NCBI RefSeq assembly: GCF_021730445.1
Contig: NZ_JADNRM010000001.1
Span: forward strand, 511,004-575,003
DNA length: 64,000 bases
Direction of reading: 5' to 3'
Origin: Phocaeicola faecalis
GTDB taxonomy: Bacteria; Bacteroidota; Bacteroidia; Bacteroidales; Bacteroidaceae
The translations under genes and the position numbers were made by a program. A model generated the notes under the pieces. It was not told where the DNA came from. It was given only the letters and a program-made list of their open reading frames with translations, and searched no databases. Below, one piece after another: positions 43,792-52,270 of the stretch; the first letter of the stretch is position 1; each line of letters begins with the position of its first letter.

Positions 43792-44679
43792 ATGAAAGCA
43801 TTTGTATTCCCCGGACAGGGAGCACAGTTTGTAGGTATGGGAAAAGACCTGTACGAAAACTCGGCTTTGGCCAAAGAATTATTTGAAAAAGCGAATGACA
43901 TTTTAGGATACCGCATCACAGACATCATGTTTGAAGGTACGGACGAAGACCTTCGCCAGACCAAGGTCACTCAGCCTGCCGTGTTCCTCCACTCGGTTAT
44001 TTCGGCCCTCTGCATGGGTGACGATTTCAAACCCGAAATGACAGCCGGACACTCACTGGGCGAGTTCTCTGCCTTGGTTGCCGCCGGAGCTCTGTCGTTC
44101 GAAGACGGACTGAAACTGGTGTATGCACGCGCCATGGCTATGCAGAAAGCCTGTGAAGCACAACCCTCGACCATGGCTGCCATCATCGCATTGCCCGACG
44201 AAAAAGTGGAAGAAGTGTGCGAAGCCATCTCCAAAGAAGGCGAAGTGGTGGTTGCCGCCAATTACAACTGCCCGGGACAAATCGTTATCTCCGGTTCCAT
44301 CGAAGGCATCAACAAGGCTTGCGAACAGCTGAAAGCAGCCGGTGCCAAACGTGCCTTGCCTCTGAAAGTGGGCGGTGCTTTCCACTCTCCGCTGATGAAT
44401 CCGGCCAAAATAGAACTTGAAGCGGCTATCAACGCGACTGAAATCCATACACCGAAGTGTCCTGTTTATCAGAACGTAGACGCTTTGCCCCACACCGACC
44501 CTGCCGAAATCAAGGCGAATCTGGTGGCTCAGCTGACTGCTTCTGTCCGCTGGACTCAGACGGTAAAGAACATGATTGCCGACGGAGCCGACGAGTTTAC
44601 AGAATGTGGCCCGGGTGCTGTATTGCAAGGCTTGATTAAGAAAATAGACAAGGACGCAAACGCTCACGGAATAGCATAA
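43792..44679 (+). CDS. fabD: Malonyl-CoA:ACP transacylase
   Basis: A 295-residue enzyme that loads malonyl onto acyl carrier protein in fatty-acid synthesis. Seen: GQGAQ (8-12), nucleophile S88 in GHSLGE, and the catalytic His in VGGAFHSPLM. Length is standard. Stand-alone, not with other fab genes. Its end is followed by a 22-bp repeat cluster. Confidence 0.96.
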   Translation: MKAFVFPGQGAQFVGMGKDLYENSALAKELFEKANDILGYRITDIMFEGTDEDLRQTKVTQPAVFLHSVISALCMGDDFKPEMTAGHSLGEFSALVAAGALSFEDGLKLVYARAMAMQKACEAQPSTMAAIIALPDEKVEEVCEAISKEGEVVVAANYNCPGQIVISGSIEGINKACEQLKAAGAKRALPLKVGGAFHSPLMNPAKIELEAAINATEIHTPKCPVYQNVDALPHTDPAEIKANLVAQLTASVRWTQTVKNMIADGADEFTECGPGAVLQGLIKKIDKDANAHGIA

Positions 44680-44695
44680 GAAAACACACCGCCAT

Positions 44696-44783
44696 TCTCC
44701 CTCCAAACCCTCGAGAGAGTTTCCTTAAACAATGGAGACAGTTTCGACAAACAATGGAGAGAGTTTCCTCAAACAATGGAGAC
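44696..44783. repeat. 22-bp repeat cluster, copy C
   Basis: Variant unit 44696-44717 (ending CCCTCGAGAG), then 44718-44739, 44740-44761 and 44762-44783. These three units are the most regular: each starts AGTTTC and carries AAACAATGGAGA. They lie after fabD and about 130 bp before the patatin promoter. Confidence 0.93.
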
Positions 44784-44914
44784 ATCTTCAGGTAGGAATG
44801 GCGGCATCCCCCCATATCCACCGCAGGAATGCAGACAAGGCATTTCATGCGGTGGAAAAGTTATACCTGCCCCATTTTTATCCCATCTTTTTTCCATATC
44901 TCGTTAAAAATGAT

Positions 44915-44922
44915 TATGTTTG
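44915..44922 (+). promoter_or_regulatory. -7 box of the patatin gene
   Basis: TATGTTTG matches the consensus, 25 nt before the ATG at 44948. This supports that ATG over upstream in-frame starts. Confidence 0.6.
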
Positions 44923-44947
44923 CCCATGTAACAAACGAGATAGGTTA

Positions 44948-45733
44948 ATGAGTACATTCAAATACAACATAGGCTATGCCCTGAGCGGAGGGTTCATCAA
45001 AGGCTTCGCTCACTTGGGAATCATGCAGGCGCTACACGAACACGGCATAACGCCCGACATACTTTCAGGGGTGAGTGCCGGCGCACTGGCCGCCGTATTC
45101 TACGCCGATGGCAGAGAGCCCTATCACGTCATCGAACTATTTGAACACCACTCGTTTACAGAACTCACTACCTTCTCCATCAACAAACAGGGACTGCTGA
45201 AACTCGACAGTTTCATTGATTTTCTGGAAAGCAACTTGCGAACAAAACTGATAGAAGAGCTTTCCATCCCCACCATCATCTCGGCCACCGACTTAGACCA
45301 CGGAAAAATAGTGTCCTTCCGCAAGGGGAAAATAGCCGAGCGAGTGGCCGCCTCGTGCTGTATGCCGGTGTTGTTTGCACCACAGAAAATCAACAATACT
45401 TATTATGTGGACGGAGGAATACTGATGAATCTACCGGTGACCCCCATCCGCGAAATGTGTGAAAAAGTGATAGCATTCAACGTCAGTCCGCTGGTGGCAG
45501 ACGAATATAAAAAGAATGTGGTGACAATTGCTTTAAGGGCCTATCATTTTATCTTTCAGGCGAACACTCTGCCGCAAAAGCCGCTGAGCGATTTGCTGAT
45601 TGAGCCCTACGGACTGGAAGGCTACAGCAACCGGGAGCTGGAGAAAGCCGAAGAAATATTTGAACAAGGATATACGACGGCGAACGAAATTATAGACCGT
45701 TTGTTGCGCGAGAAAGGAAGTATATGGAAATAA
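44948..45733 (+). CDS. Patatin-like phospholipase
   Basis: A 261-residue patatin-fold lipid acyl hydrolase. Seen: oxyanion-type loop SGGFIKG (13-19), nucleophile S43 in GVSAG and the Asp of the DGG motif in YYVDGGILMNLP. No signal peptide, so it likely acts on membrane lipids from inside. The open frame extends 72 codons upstream through the 22-bp repeats, but the promoter at 44915 and the family alignment favour the ATG at 44948. It is 16 nt upstream of the amylase. Confidence 0.9.
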   Translation: MSTFKYNIGYALSGGFIKGFAHLGIMQALHEHGITPDILSGVSAGALAAVFYADGREPYHVIELFEHHSFTELTTFSINKQGLLKLDSFIDFLESNLRTKLIEELSIPTIISATDLDHGKIVSFRKGKIAERVAASCCMPVLFAPQKINNTYYVDGGILMNLPVTPIREMCEKVIAFNVSPLVADEYKKNVVTIALRAYHFIFQANTLPQKPLSDLLIEPYGLEGYSNRELEKAEEIFEQGYTTANEIIDRLLREKGSIWK

Positions 45734-45749
45734 ATAAAAAAACAATATA

Positions 45750-47447
45750 ATGAAAACACAAGAAAAAATTATCATCTATCAGGTGTTTACCCGTTTGTTT
45801 GGAAACGGAAACCCACGTTGTAAGACCAATGGCTCGCTGGACGAAAACGGCTGTGGAAAAATGGCTGACTTTACGGCTAAGGCATTGGGAGAAATCAAGC
45901 GTCTGGGAGCCACACATATTTGGTATACAGGCATCATAGAACACGCCACCCAAACCAATCACAGTCGTTACGGCATACGCCCGGACCACCCTGCCGTGGT
46001 GAAGGGAAAGGCCGGCTCGCCATACGCCATCAAGGATTATTATGATGTAGACCCCGATTTGGCAAACAGTATCCCCGACCGGATGAAAGAATTTGAAAAC
46101 CTGGTCAAACGGTCGCACAAGGCGGAGCTGAAAGTAATCATTGATTTTGTCCCCAACCACGTTGCCCGCCAGTATGGTTCGGATTCCAAACCGGCAGGAG
46201 TGGCCGACCTGGGCGAACAGGATGATGTAAACCAGGCTTTCAGTCCGAATAATAATTTTTATTACATTCCCGGCACCAAGCTGGAAGGCAATATCGACCT
46301 TCACCGCGGCGCTCCCGAACCCTACGTGGAGTTTCCTGCCAAAGCCACCGGCAACGACCGTTTTGACGCATGGCCCGGCATCAACGACTGGTATGAGACG
46401 GTGAAGTTGAACTATGGTGTGGATTACATGAACGGACGAAGCACCCATTTCGACCCCATCCCCGACACGTGGACTAAAATGCTCGACATATTGCTGTTTT
46501 GGGCATCAAAAAACATTGACGGATTCCGTTGTGACATGGCAGAAATGGTTCCTGTCGAATTTTGGGGATGGGTGATTCCGCAGGTCAAAGCGCAATATCC
46601 CGACTTGATATTCATAGCCGAAGTTTATAATCCGGCAGAATACCGCAACTATCTTTTCAATGGCAAATTCGACTATTTATATGACAAAGTGGGCTTGTAT
46701 GACACGCTGAGAGCCATCACTTCGGGTTGGGAATCGGCCACCGCCATCCCCCATCGCTGGCAAAGCCTGAATGGAATAGAGCACCGTATGCTCAACTTCC
46801 TTGAGAATCATGACGAACAACGCATTGCTTCCGATTTCTTTGCCGGAAACGGTGCCCGCGCCATCCCTGCCATGATTGTTTCTGCCTGCATGAACGACAA
46901 TCCGGTCATGATTTATTTCGGACAGGAAATAGGCGAACAAGGTATGGATACCGAAGGGTTCAGCGGACGGGACGGACGGACAACCATCTTCGATTATTGG
47001 AGTGTGGACAGTATCCGCCGTTGGCGCAATAACGGCAAGTTCGACGATAAGCTATTGAATGAGGAAGAAAAGAAGCTGCGTGCTTTCTACACTCGTCTGT
47101 TGAATTTATGCAACACGGAGAAGGCGATACGCGAAGGGGCATTCTTTGATTTGACATACGCTAACCTGGCAGGATGGGTGTTCAACGAGCATAAGCAATA
47201 TGCTTTTCTGCGCAAGCAGGATGACGAGCTGTTACTGGTGATGGTCAACTTTGACAGCATACCGGCACGGGCAGCGGTGAACATTCCGCAGCACGCTTTT
47301 GATTTTTTGGGAATACCTTACAATCTGGAATATGATGCGGTGGAACTGCTGACAGGAAATACGGAGAAGCTGGTATTGTCGCCCGATAAGACGACTCCTG
47401 TTTTATTGGATGCCATGAATGGAAAAATCCTGAAATTCAAGCTATAA
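45750..47447 (+). CDS. GH13 alpha-amylase family enzyme, cytoplasmic
   Basis: A 565-residue glycoside hydrolase of family 13. Seen: VIIDFVPNHV, nucleophile D262 in GFRCDMAEM, acid/base E291 in IFIAEVY and D355 in ENHDEQR. No signal peptide, so it likely acts on imported or stored alpha-glucans. Not next to susC/D genes; the preceding gene is the patatin. Exact linkage specificity is open. Confidence 0.93.
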   Translation: MKTQEKIIIYQVFTRLFGNGNPRCKTNGSLDENGCGKMADFTAKALGEIKRLGATHIWYTGIIEHATQTNHSRYGIRPDHPAVVKGKAGSPYAIKDYYDVDPDLANSIPDRMKEFENLVKRSHKAELKVIIDFVPNHVARQYGSDSKPAGVADLGEQDDVNQAFSPNNNFYYIPGTKLEGNIDLHRGAPEPYVEFPAKATGNDRFDAWPGINDWYETVKLNYGVDYMNGRSTHFDPIPDTWTKMLDILLFWASKNIDGFRCDMAEMVPVEFWGWVIPQVKAQYPDLIFIAEVYNPAEYRNYLFNGKFDYLYDKVGLYDTLRAITSGWESATAIPHRWQSLNGIEHRMLNFLENHDEQRIASDFFAGNGARAIPAMIVSACMNDNPVMIYFGQEIGEQGMDTEGFSGRDGRTTIFDYWSVDSIRRWRNNGKFDDKLLNEEEKKLRAFYTRLLNLCNTEKAIREGAFFDLTYANLAGWVFNEHKQYAFLRKQDDELLLVMVNFDSIPARAAVNIPQHAFDFLGIPYNLEYDAVELLTGNTEKLVLSPDKTTPVLLDAMNGKILKFKL

Positions 47448-47768
47448 AGAGGCAAGTCAAAAAGGGTGTTGGCATCATATTTTGAGAAAATTCCAATATT
47501 ACAATGTAAGAATACAGATTCTTTTAAGATATTATGAACTAAGTATATCAGGCGACCATTTGATTTGGTACCAGCATTGTAACTCATAGTTCATGCTTAT
47601 CACCCACAGGATTTTCGAATTGATTCATTATAAAGACAAAACCTGACAATGAATGGCAGGGGAATGGGTGACAGTGCAGCCTTTCCTCTGTCTGATATTA
47701 TTATCATTCTTCATTAGCATTTAGGATGACAGGACTGCCAGGCTTCGGAGGCAGCCTTCTGTATTATC
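47448..47768. other. Intergenic region after the amylase
   Basis: This 321-bp gap is mostly the ~172-bp repeat (47455-47626). A CTGCC...GGCAG hairpin near 47736-47755 may end transcription of the converging restriction gene. No coding frame is supported. Confidence 0.65.
47455..47626. repeat. ~172-bp intergenic repeat, copy 1
   Basis: Closely similar over its full length to 57914-58088: shared blocks include AAAATTCCAATATTACAATG, GCATTGTAACTCATAGTT and ACCCACAGG followed by TTTCG. A short third piece (49102-49122) repeats only the end block. Copies 1 and 2 lie just after glycoside hydrolase genes. Confidence 0.9.
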
Positions 47769-48857
47769 TTACCGTTTCAACAAGCCGATTTTTGCGTTCA
47801 ACTTAAAATAATAGACTCCGTTTTCACGTTCCAAATAGCCATATTTATCTTTCTCAGTAGAGCCTTTTTCGAAGCGGGAGTTATAGAACAGGAAATCGGC
47901 AAAAGTCTGACGGTCAGCTTTTTGATAGCACAATATTTCACCGCTACCGTCCACCAATAAAAAGCCGGACACTGCCGAATCGACTCCCGTAAAGAGCTTT
48001 GCCGGACGCATTCCCAAGGCAAGCGCCAGCAGGAATTGCTTCATCTTATATTCGTAATAATGATGTTTGCCAATCAGTTCCTCTTTAATCTTCAACGGAT
48101 TGACTTGCTTCATCACCTCCGTCAGCTCGCTCACTCTGGTGATGCCGTCCAGATGCATGATGCGCAGCATTTCGCCCAACATGCGGGGAAAGTGCAGGTC
48201 TATCATACTCAAATTGCTACGGAACACTTTGTCGGCCACATCGCTATACTTCAAGACACCTCCCAGACGTTCTATCATCAACATACGTCCCGCCACATCG
48301 TCTTCCTCACCAAAAGCATTAATCTTATTGACCGTGGGCGTGGCAAACTTGATGCCGGTCTGCTCAAACTTCAGATTGGCAGTTCGTCCGCCGTCCAGCA
48401 ATGGAAACATGGAGCTGAGACGAGAACGGACACAGAAGCCTGTCAAAGGGGCATCCACGCTGTAAAAAGCAACATGAAAATCGGTACGGTCATCCGTTTT
48501 CGCTTCCAGGTCAAAGATAGCCACCTCATCCAAGAACTCCTCCACCCCATCGGGTGACATGACCTCGTTTCCGCGACTTTCTTTCACAGCCGATAAAATC
48601 AGCTCCGCCACAGCCGCAAAGTCCTCACGCGCCACCAGCTTGTCAATTTTTTCTCCACAGATGTGTATATTCTCTTCATCTTCAATGATATACCGGCGGG
48701 TTCCGTCGTGTTCCTCCCGCTGAATCATGGCAACGGGCCATCGTTGCGCCTCATTTTTCTTCACTTCAGGAGTTCCTGCATACACATATCCGTCCGCCAG
48801 CAAGCGGAAAAAGGCGTAAAGTTCGCCCCACTCTCTCTTTGTTGCTTCAAATGCCAT
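47769..48857 (-). CDS. HpaII-family restriction endonuclease-like protein
   Basis: A 362-residue protein. The opening FEATKREWGELYAFFRLLADG and the block GFCVRSRLSS...LLDGGRTANLKF (140-164) match what I know of HpaII-type enzymes (GF-S-I-K-S, then a TLLN-TNF-type block). The Lys of that motif is Arg here (144), so activity is uncertain. Type II enzymes of this group cut C^CGG and need a methylase; none is visible in the window. A -7 box lies upstream. Alternative: a repurposed or inactive nuclease. Confidence 0.72.
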   Translation of the reverse strand: MAFEATKREWGELYAFFRLLADGYVYAGTPEVKKNEAQRWPVAMIQREEHDGTRRYIIEDEENIHICGEKIDKLVAREDFAAVAELILSAVKESRGNEVMSPDGVEEFLDEVAIFDLEAKTDDRTDFHVAFYSVDAPLTGFCVRSRLSSMFPLLDGGRTANLKFEQTGIKFATPTVNKINAFGEEDDVAGRMLMIERLGGVLKYSDVADKVFRSNLSMIDLHFPRMLGEMLRIMHLDGITRVSELTEVMKQVNPLKIKEELIGKHHYYEYKMKQFLLALALGMRPAKLFTGVDSAVSGFLLVDGSGEILCYQKADRQTFADFLFYNSRFEKGSTEKDKYGYLERENGVYYFKLNAKIGLLKR

Positions 48858-48879
48858 ATCGATTACTGTTTAATGGGTG

Positions 48880-48887
48880 CAAAGATA
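48880..48887 (-). promoter_or_regulatory. -7 box of the restriction-endonuclease-like gene
   Basis: TATCTTTG on the minus strand, 23 nt from the ATG at 48857. Confidence 0.55.
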
Positions 48888-48970
48888 AGTAAAAGAAGTA
48901 TTAAAAGAAGCCTTTTTGGGAAAAGCAAATCTTAAACAATGTTATGCAGCATATTTTTTAGCTCCAATTA

Positions 48971-49001
48971 TTTGCTATTATCCGAAAAGTCCGTACCTTT
49001 G
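48971..49001 (+). promoter_or_regulatory. Promoter of the small-RNA candidate
   Basis: TTTG at 48971-48974 and TACCTTTG at 48994-49001, 19 nt apart. Both elements are exact, making this one of the best promoters in the window, yet no gene follows. Confidence 0.8.
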
Positions 49002-49007
49002 CAATGT

Positions 49008-49069
49008 GTTTTTCATAGTATTAGATTTAAGGTTAACAAAAGGTTGGAGCAAGGCGTTGCTCCTTTTTT
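49008..49069 (+). ncRNA. Candidate small RNA of about 60 nt
   Basis: A full -33/-7 promoter is followed about 40 nt later by an intrinsic terminator: GGAGCAA (49046-49052), loop GGCG, TTGCTCC (49057-49063), then six T. The body includes ATAGTATTAGATTTAAGG and GTTAACAAAAGG. There is no credible open frame. A recurring Bacteroides element with a similar core is possible, but I could not check Rfam. Confidence 0.7.
49046..49069 (+). terminator. Intrinsic terminator
   Basis: Seven-pair GC-rich stem with a four-base loop and a run of six T. Confidence 0.85.
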
Positions 49070-49170
49070 CATTTTATAGAGTGGCATACGCCCTTTAACA
49101 TACCCACAGGGTTTTCGGATTGCCCCCCCTTAATGCCAAATAAAGGACATACCCAGCCCCCCTATTTCTT

Positions 49171-50262
49171 TCAGTCACCCCATTTCACCACCTCCCCTAT
49201 ATGAGGAATCAATACGTTCAGCGAATCTTTTTCCGCCAGACGGTGCGCATTGGCCAAAGGCTCGTCCCATCTGTGTTTTGCCAATGCATATTTAGAGTGA
49301 TGCACGGTCAGAACCTTCTTTGCTTTCAGGTCTTTGGCCGTCTGAGCCATGTAGCCGGGCATCAGATGGATATAGCGCCAGTCCTCATTATACTGGCCGT
49401 TTTCGAGTATCGCCAAATCGATGAAAGGAAAACGCTTTCCGATGGCGGCAAAGTGAGGACCGTATCCGCCATCTCCCGCCATATAAATCTGTCGGGAGGG
49501 GCTCTCCATCAAAAAGGAAGCCCATAGCGTCTGATTGGCATTCAGTCCGCGACCCGAGAAATGTCGGGCAGGAAGACAATGTACGGTAAATCCATCACCG
49601 AGCGAGGCATCTTCGTTCCAGTCCAGCTCCACGATGCGATTTTTGTCAAATCCCCAATACTCCAGATGCTCACCTACCCCCAATGCGCAGATTACCTTCC
49701 CTGTCCGCTCTCTGAGTTCGGTCACTGTCCGATAGTCCAGATGATCCCAATGGTCGTGGGTGATAATCAGAAAATCAATGTCGGGCATATCTTCGGGACG
49801 ATAAATATCGGTTCCCTTAAAAGCACGGTTCACAAACGCAACCGGAGAGGCATCGTAAAAGACCGGATCTACCAGCAAGCGTTTCCCTTCCATCTGTATA
49901 TAATAAGACGAGTGTCCGAACCATATCAGGATATCCTCACCGGGAGACAGTTCTTTCAGGTTTGTCTTTATAACGGGCAGCACTGTTTCGGGACGTAATC
50001 CTTCAGGCTTCCGGAAAAGAAAATCAATCATCCCTGATATCCTACTTTTACCGGAAGTCATCAACGGCACTTCAGGCTCATTGCGGAAAGCTCCGTCGCG
50101 GTAGTGGGGCGAATTCAAGATTCGTTCCAAACGCGTTCCGCGCGGAAGCCGGCCGAAACTTGGCGAGTGAAGAAAGGCATACACTGCGGCTCCTGCCAGC
50201 ACTATCACTATCAACAGACTATAAAGTATCATACTTATCTTTTTACGGTTCTTTTTATTCAT
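49171..50262 (-). CDS. MBL-fold metallo-hydrolase (UlaG/NAPE-PLD-like)
   Basis: A 363-residue metallo-beta-lactamase-fold protein with an N-terminal membrane anchor (about 10-32) and the metal motif THDHWDHLDY, then PARHFSGRG and AGDGGYGPH. The LWIWFGHSS-like and LLVDPVF segments fit the NAPE-PLD/RomA branch, which hydrolyses phosphodiester lipids in known members. ATG at 50262 is chosen because the -7 box at 50290-50297 lies inside the longer frame. Faces the periplasm by its anchor. Substrate unknown. Confidence 0.88.
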   Translation of the reverse strand: MNKKNRKKISMILYSLLIVIVLAGAAVYAFLHSPSFGRLPRGTRLERILNSPHYRDGAFRNEPEVPLMTSGKSRISGMIDFLFRKPEGLRPETVLPVIKTNLKELSPGEDILIWFGHSSYYIQMEGKRLLVDPVFYDASPVAFVNRAFKGTDIYRPEDMPDIDFLIITHDHWDHLDYRTVTELRERTGKVICALGVGEHLEYWGFDKNRIVELDWNEDASLGDGFTVHCLPARHFSGRGLNANQTLWASFLMESPSRQIYMAGDGGYGPHFAAIGKRFPFIDLAILENGQYNEDWRYIHLMPGYMAQTAKDLKAKKVLTVHHSKYALAKHRWDEPLANAHRLAEKDSLNVLIPHIGEVVKWGD

Positions 50263-50289
50263 AAACAGAGCAAAGTTATTGAGACGGAA

Positions 50290-50297
50290 CAAAGATA
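50290..50297 (-). promoter_or_regulatory. -7 box of the MBL-fold gene; decides the start
   Basis: TATCTTTG on the minus strand. Its position rules out the further upstream in-frame start near 50310. Confidence 0.6.
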
Positions 50298-50423
50298 TGA
50301 GAATTATCACACCCGACAGGTATATGAATTACTGATTTTTATACCTGAATCACCGCTCCCGCCTAAACAAGCCGCATCCGGTATCTGTTTTATAGATAAA
50401 CAATAATCTTTTAAGATAAAAAA

Positions 50424-51476
50424 ATGAGAACAAAAAACATTGCGCTAATCGCATTAGCCATTATGCTGTCCATTCGCATGCCGCGAGTGGAAGCTTGCAC
50501 CCGGGCTGTATACATCGGGCCCGACAATCTGATTGTCACCGGACGCACCATGGACTGGAAAGAAGATATCATGAGTAATTTGTATGTCTTTCCGAGGGGT
50601 ATCCAACGAGCAGGATACAACAAGGGAGAGACGGTGACATGGACTTCGAAATACGGCAGTGTCATCGCTACAGGATATGATATCGGCACATGTGACGGAA
50701 TGAACGAGAAGGGGTTGGTAGCCAGCCTTTTATTCCTGCCCGAATCCGTGTACGAGCGTCCCGGAGACACACGTCCGGTGATGGGGATCAGCATTTGGAC
50801 ACAATATGTACTCGACAATTTCGCCACTGTGCGCGAGGCGGTGGATGAGCTGAAAAAAGAGACATTCCGAATTGACGCACCTCAAATGCCCAACGGCTCG
50901 GCCTCCACTTTACATCTGGCCATCACCGACGATACAGGAAATACGGCTGTGCTGGAATATCTGGACGGAAAGCTGGAAATACACGAGGGAAAGGAGTATC
51001 AGGTAATGACAAACTCACCCAAATATTCGTCACAACTGGCTATCAACGATTACTGGAAAGAGGTGGGAGGATTGCAAATGTTGCCGGGCACGAACCGTTC
51101 GAGCGACCGCTTTGTGCGTGCCTCATTCTATGTCCACGCCATCCCGCAGACTCCCGATGCACGCATTGCCGTCCCAAGTGTATTGAGCGTGATGAGAAAC
51201 GTATCCGTTCCCTTCGGCATCACCACTCCCGACAAGCCCCACATCTCTTCCACCCGTTGGCGCTCGGTGTGCGACCAGAAGAACAAAGTGTACTATTTTG
51301 ACAATGTATTAACCCCCAATCTGTTTTGGCTCGACTTGAAAGAGATAGATTTCAGTCCGAAGGCAGGGATAAAGAAATTATCTTTGACACAGGGCGAGAT
51401 ATATGCCGGAGATGCCGTCAAGGACTTGAAAGACAGTAAATCTTTCGTATTCCTGTTTCAGACACCCGCTCTGTAA
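50424..51476 (+). CDS. Choloylglycine hydrolase / bile salt hydrolase-like enzyme
   Basis: A 350-residue Ntn hydrolase of the linear amide C-N hydrolase family. A signal peptide of 24 residues ends at VEA, exposing the catalytic C25 (ACTRAVYIG) on cleavage, followed by R-T-MDWKED, DGMNEKGL and later NSPKYSSQL. This layout is that of Bacteroides bile salt hydrolases, which remove glycine or taurine from conjugated bile acids in the periplasm. Penicillin acylase-type activity remains possible. Confidence 0.88.
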   Translation: MRTKNIALIALAIMLSIRMPRVEACTRAVYIGPDNLIVTGRTMDWKEDIMSNLYVFPRGIQRAGYNKGETVTWTSKYGSVIATGYDIGTCDGMNEKGLVASLLFLPESVYERPGDTRPVMGISIWTQYVLDNFATVREAVDELKKETFRIDAPQMPNGSASTLHLAITDDTGNTAVLEYLDGKLEIHEGKEYQVMTNSPKYSSQLAINDYWKEVGGLQMLPGTNRSSDRFVRASFYVHAIPQTPDARIAVPSVLSVMRNVSVPFGITTPDKPHISSTRWRSVCDQKNKVYYFDNVLTPNLFWLDLKEIDFSPKAGIKKLSLTQGEIYAGDAVKDLKDSKSFVFLFQTPAL

Positions 51477-51507
51477 AAACAAGAGAAGACAGCCCATCCT
51501 CCGGACA

Positions 51508-51548
51508 CGGATTTCACGCTCTTTCTCCTCCCGAACGCGTGAAATCCG
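51508..51548. terminator. Hairpin after the bile-salt-hydrolase-like gene
   Basis: CGGATTTCACGC (51508-51519) pairs perfectly with GCGTGAAATCCG (51537-51548). No T run follows, so it may be a terminator or an RNA-stability stem. Confidence 0.6.
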
Positions 51549-51614
51549 CGTCGCTTCCGTCTGTACTCCCAAAGAAAACACGCTGTTTATTCCTCTTCAC
51601 CCAAAAAAAAGATT

Positions 51615-51622
51615 TACCTTTG
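51615..51622 (+). promoter_or_regulatory. -7 box of the GNAT gene
   Basis: TACCTTTG, 22 nt before the ATG at 51645. The leader left is essentially only the hairpin that follows. Confidence 0.6.
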
Positions 51623-51644
51623 GCGAATCAAATTCATATTCGCC
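51622..51644 (+). promoter_or_regulatory. Leader hairpin touching the GNAT start codon
   Basis: GGCGAAT (51622-51628) pairs with ATTCGCC (51638-51644); the ATG follows directly. It would hide the ribosome-binding region when folded. The start of transcription is probably inside the first arm, so the full stem may not form. Confidence 0.4.
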
Positions 51645-52193
51645 ATGAAAACTAAGATTACTGATAACATAACTATTCGGGAAGTACGCATAAGCGATTC
51701 ACAAAAAATATACAATGCCATTCATTTGCACCGCGAGTATTTGCAGCAATGGCTCCCATTCGTCACCTTTCTGACCGCGGAAGAAGAAAAGGCCTTTCTA
51801 GCATCCGTACTCAAAGTGCCTCGGGCCCGCCGGGACTTCATCTATATCATCGAAGAAAAAAGAGAAGTGTGCGGACTGGTCGGTTTCCATTTTTCTGATG
51901 CCGCCAACCTGCGCACGGAGATTGGTTACTGGCTCCTGCCCGAGTACCAACACCGGGGAATCATGACCAAATGTGTGCGGCATCTCTGCCGGATTGCCAT
52001 CGAAGAGCGAGGCATGAACCGCATCCAAATCCGTTGCGCCGAAGGCAATGCTCCCAGCAATGCCATTCCGCAAAGGCTCGGCTTCCACCTGGAAGGGACT
52101 GAACGCGACGGCGAGCTGATGTATACAAGAAAGTTTGTCAACCTCAATGTCTACAGCATCTTAAAGAGAGAGATAAAGCAATGGAAGGATTGA
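51645..52193 (+). CDS. GNAT-family N-acetyltransferase (RimJ/RimL-like)
   Basis: A 182-residue acetyltransferase: TIREVRISDSQKIYNAI at the start, VCGLVGFHF, GYWLLPEYQHRGIMTK acetyl-CoA loop and GFHLEGTERDG near the end. RimJ/RimL-type members modify protein N-termini or small molecules. Single gene with its own promoter. Confidence 0.88.
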   Translation: MKTKITDNITIREVRISDSQKIYNAIHLHREYLQQWLPFVTFLTAEEEKAFLASVLKVPRARRDFIYIIEEKREVCGLVGFHFSDAANLRTEIGYWLLPEYQHRGIMTKCVRHLCRIAIEERGMNRIQIRCAEGNAPSNAIPQRLGFHLEGTERDGELMYTRKFVNLNVYSILKREIKQWKD

Positions 52194-52270
52194 CTGAAAA
52201 CAACAGACAGAAATATCCGGTAAAGGCGCATATAACCTTTCATGTCCAAACACAATAAAATAAATCTATT

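Larger units (their letters stand above)
48858..49170. other. Intergenic region with small-RNA candidate
   Basis: This 313-bp gap holds the -7 box of the restriction gene (48880-48887, minus), the small-RNA candidate (48971-49069) and a repeat fragment (49102-49122). Confidence 0.7.

Noticed and set aside
44732-44947. N-terminal extension of the patatin protein through the 22-bp repeats
   Set aside because: A -7 box lies at 44915-44922 and the patatin fold begins at the ATG at 44948.
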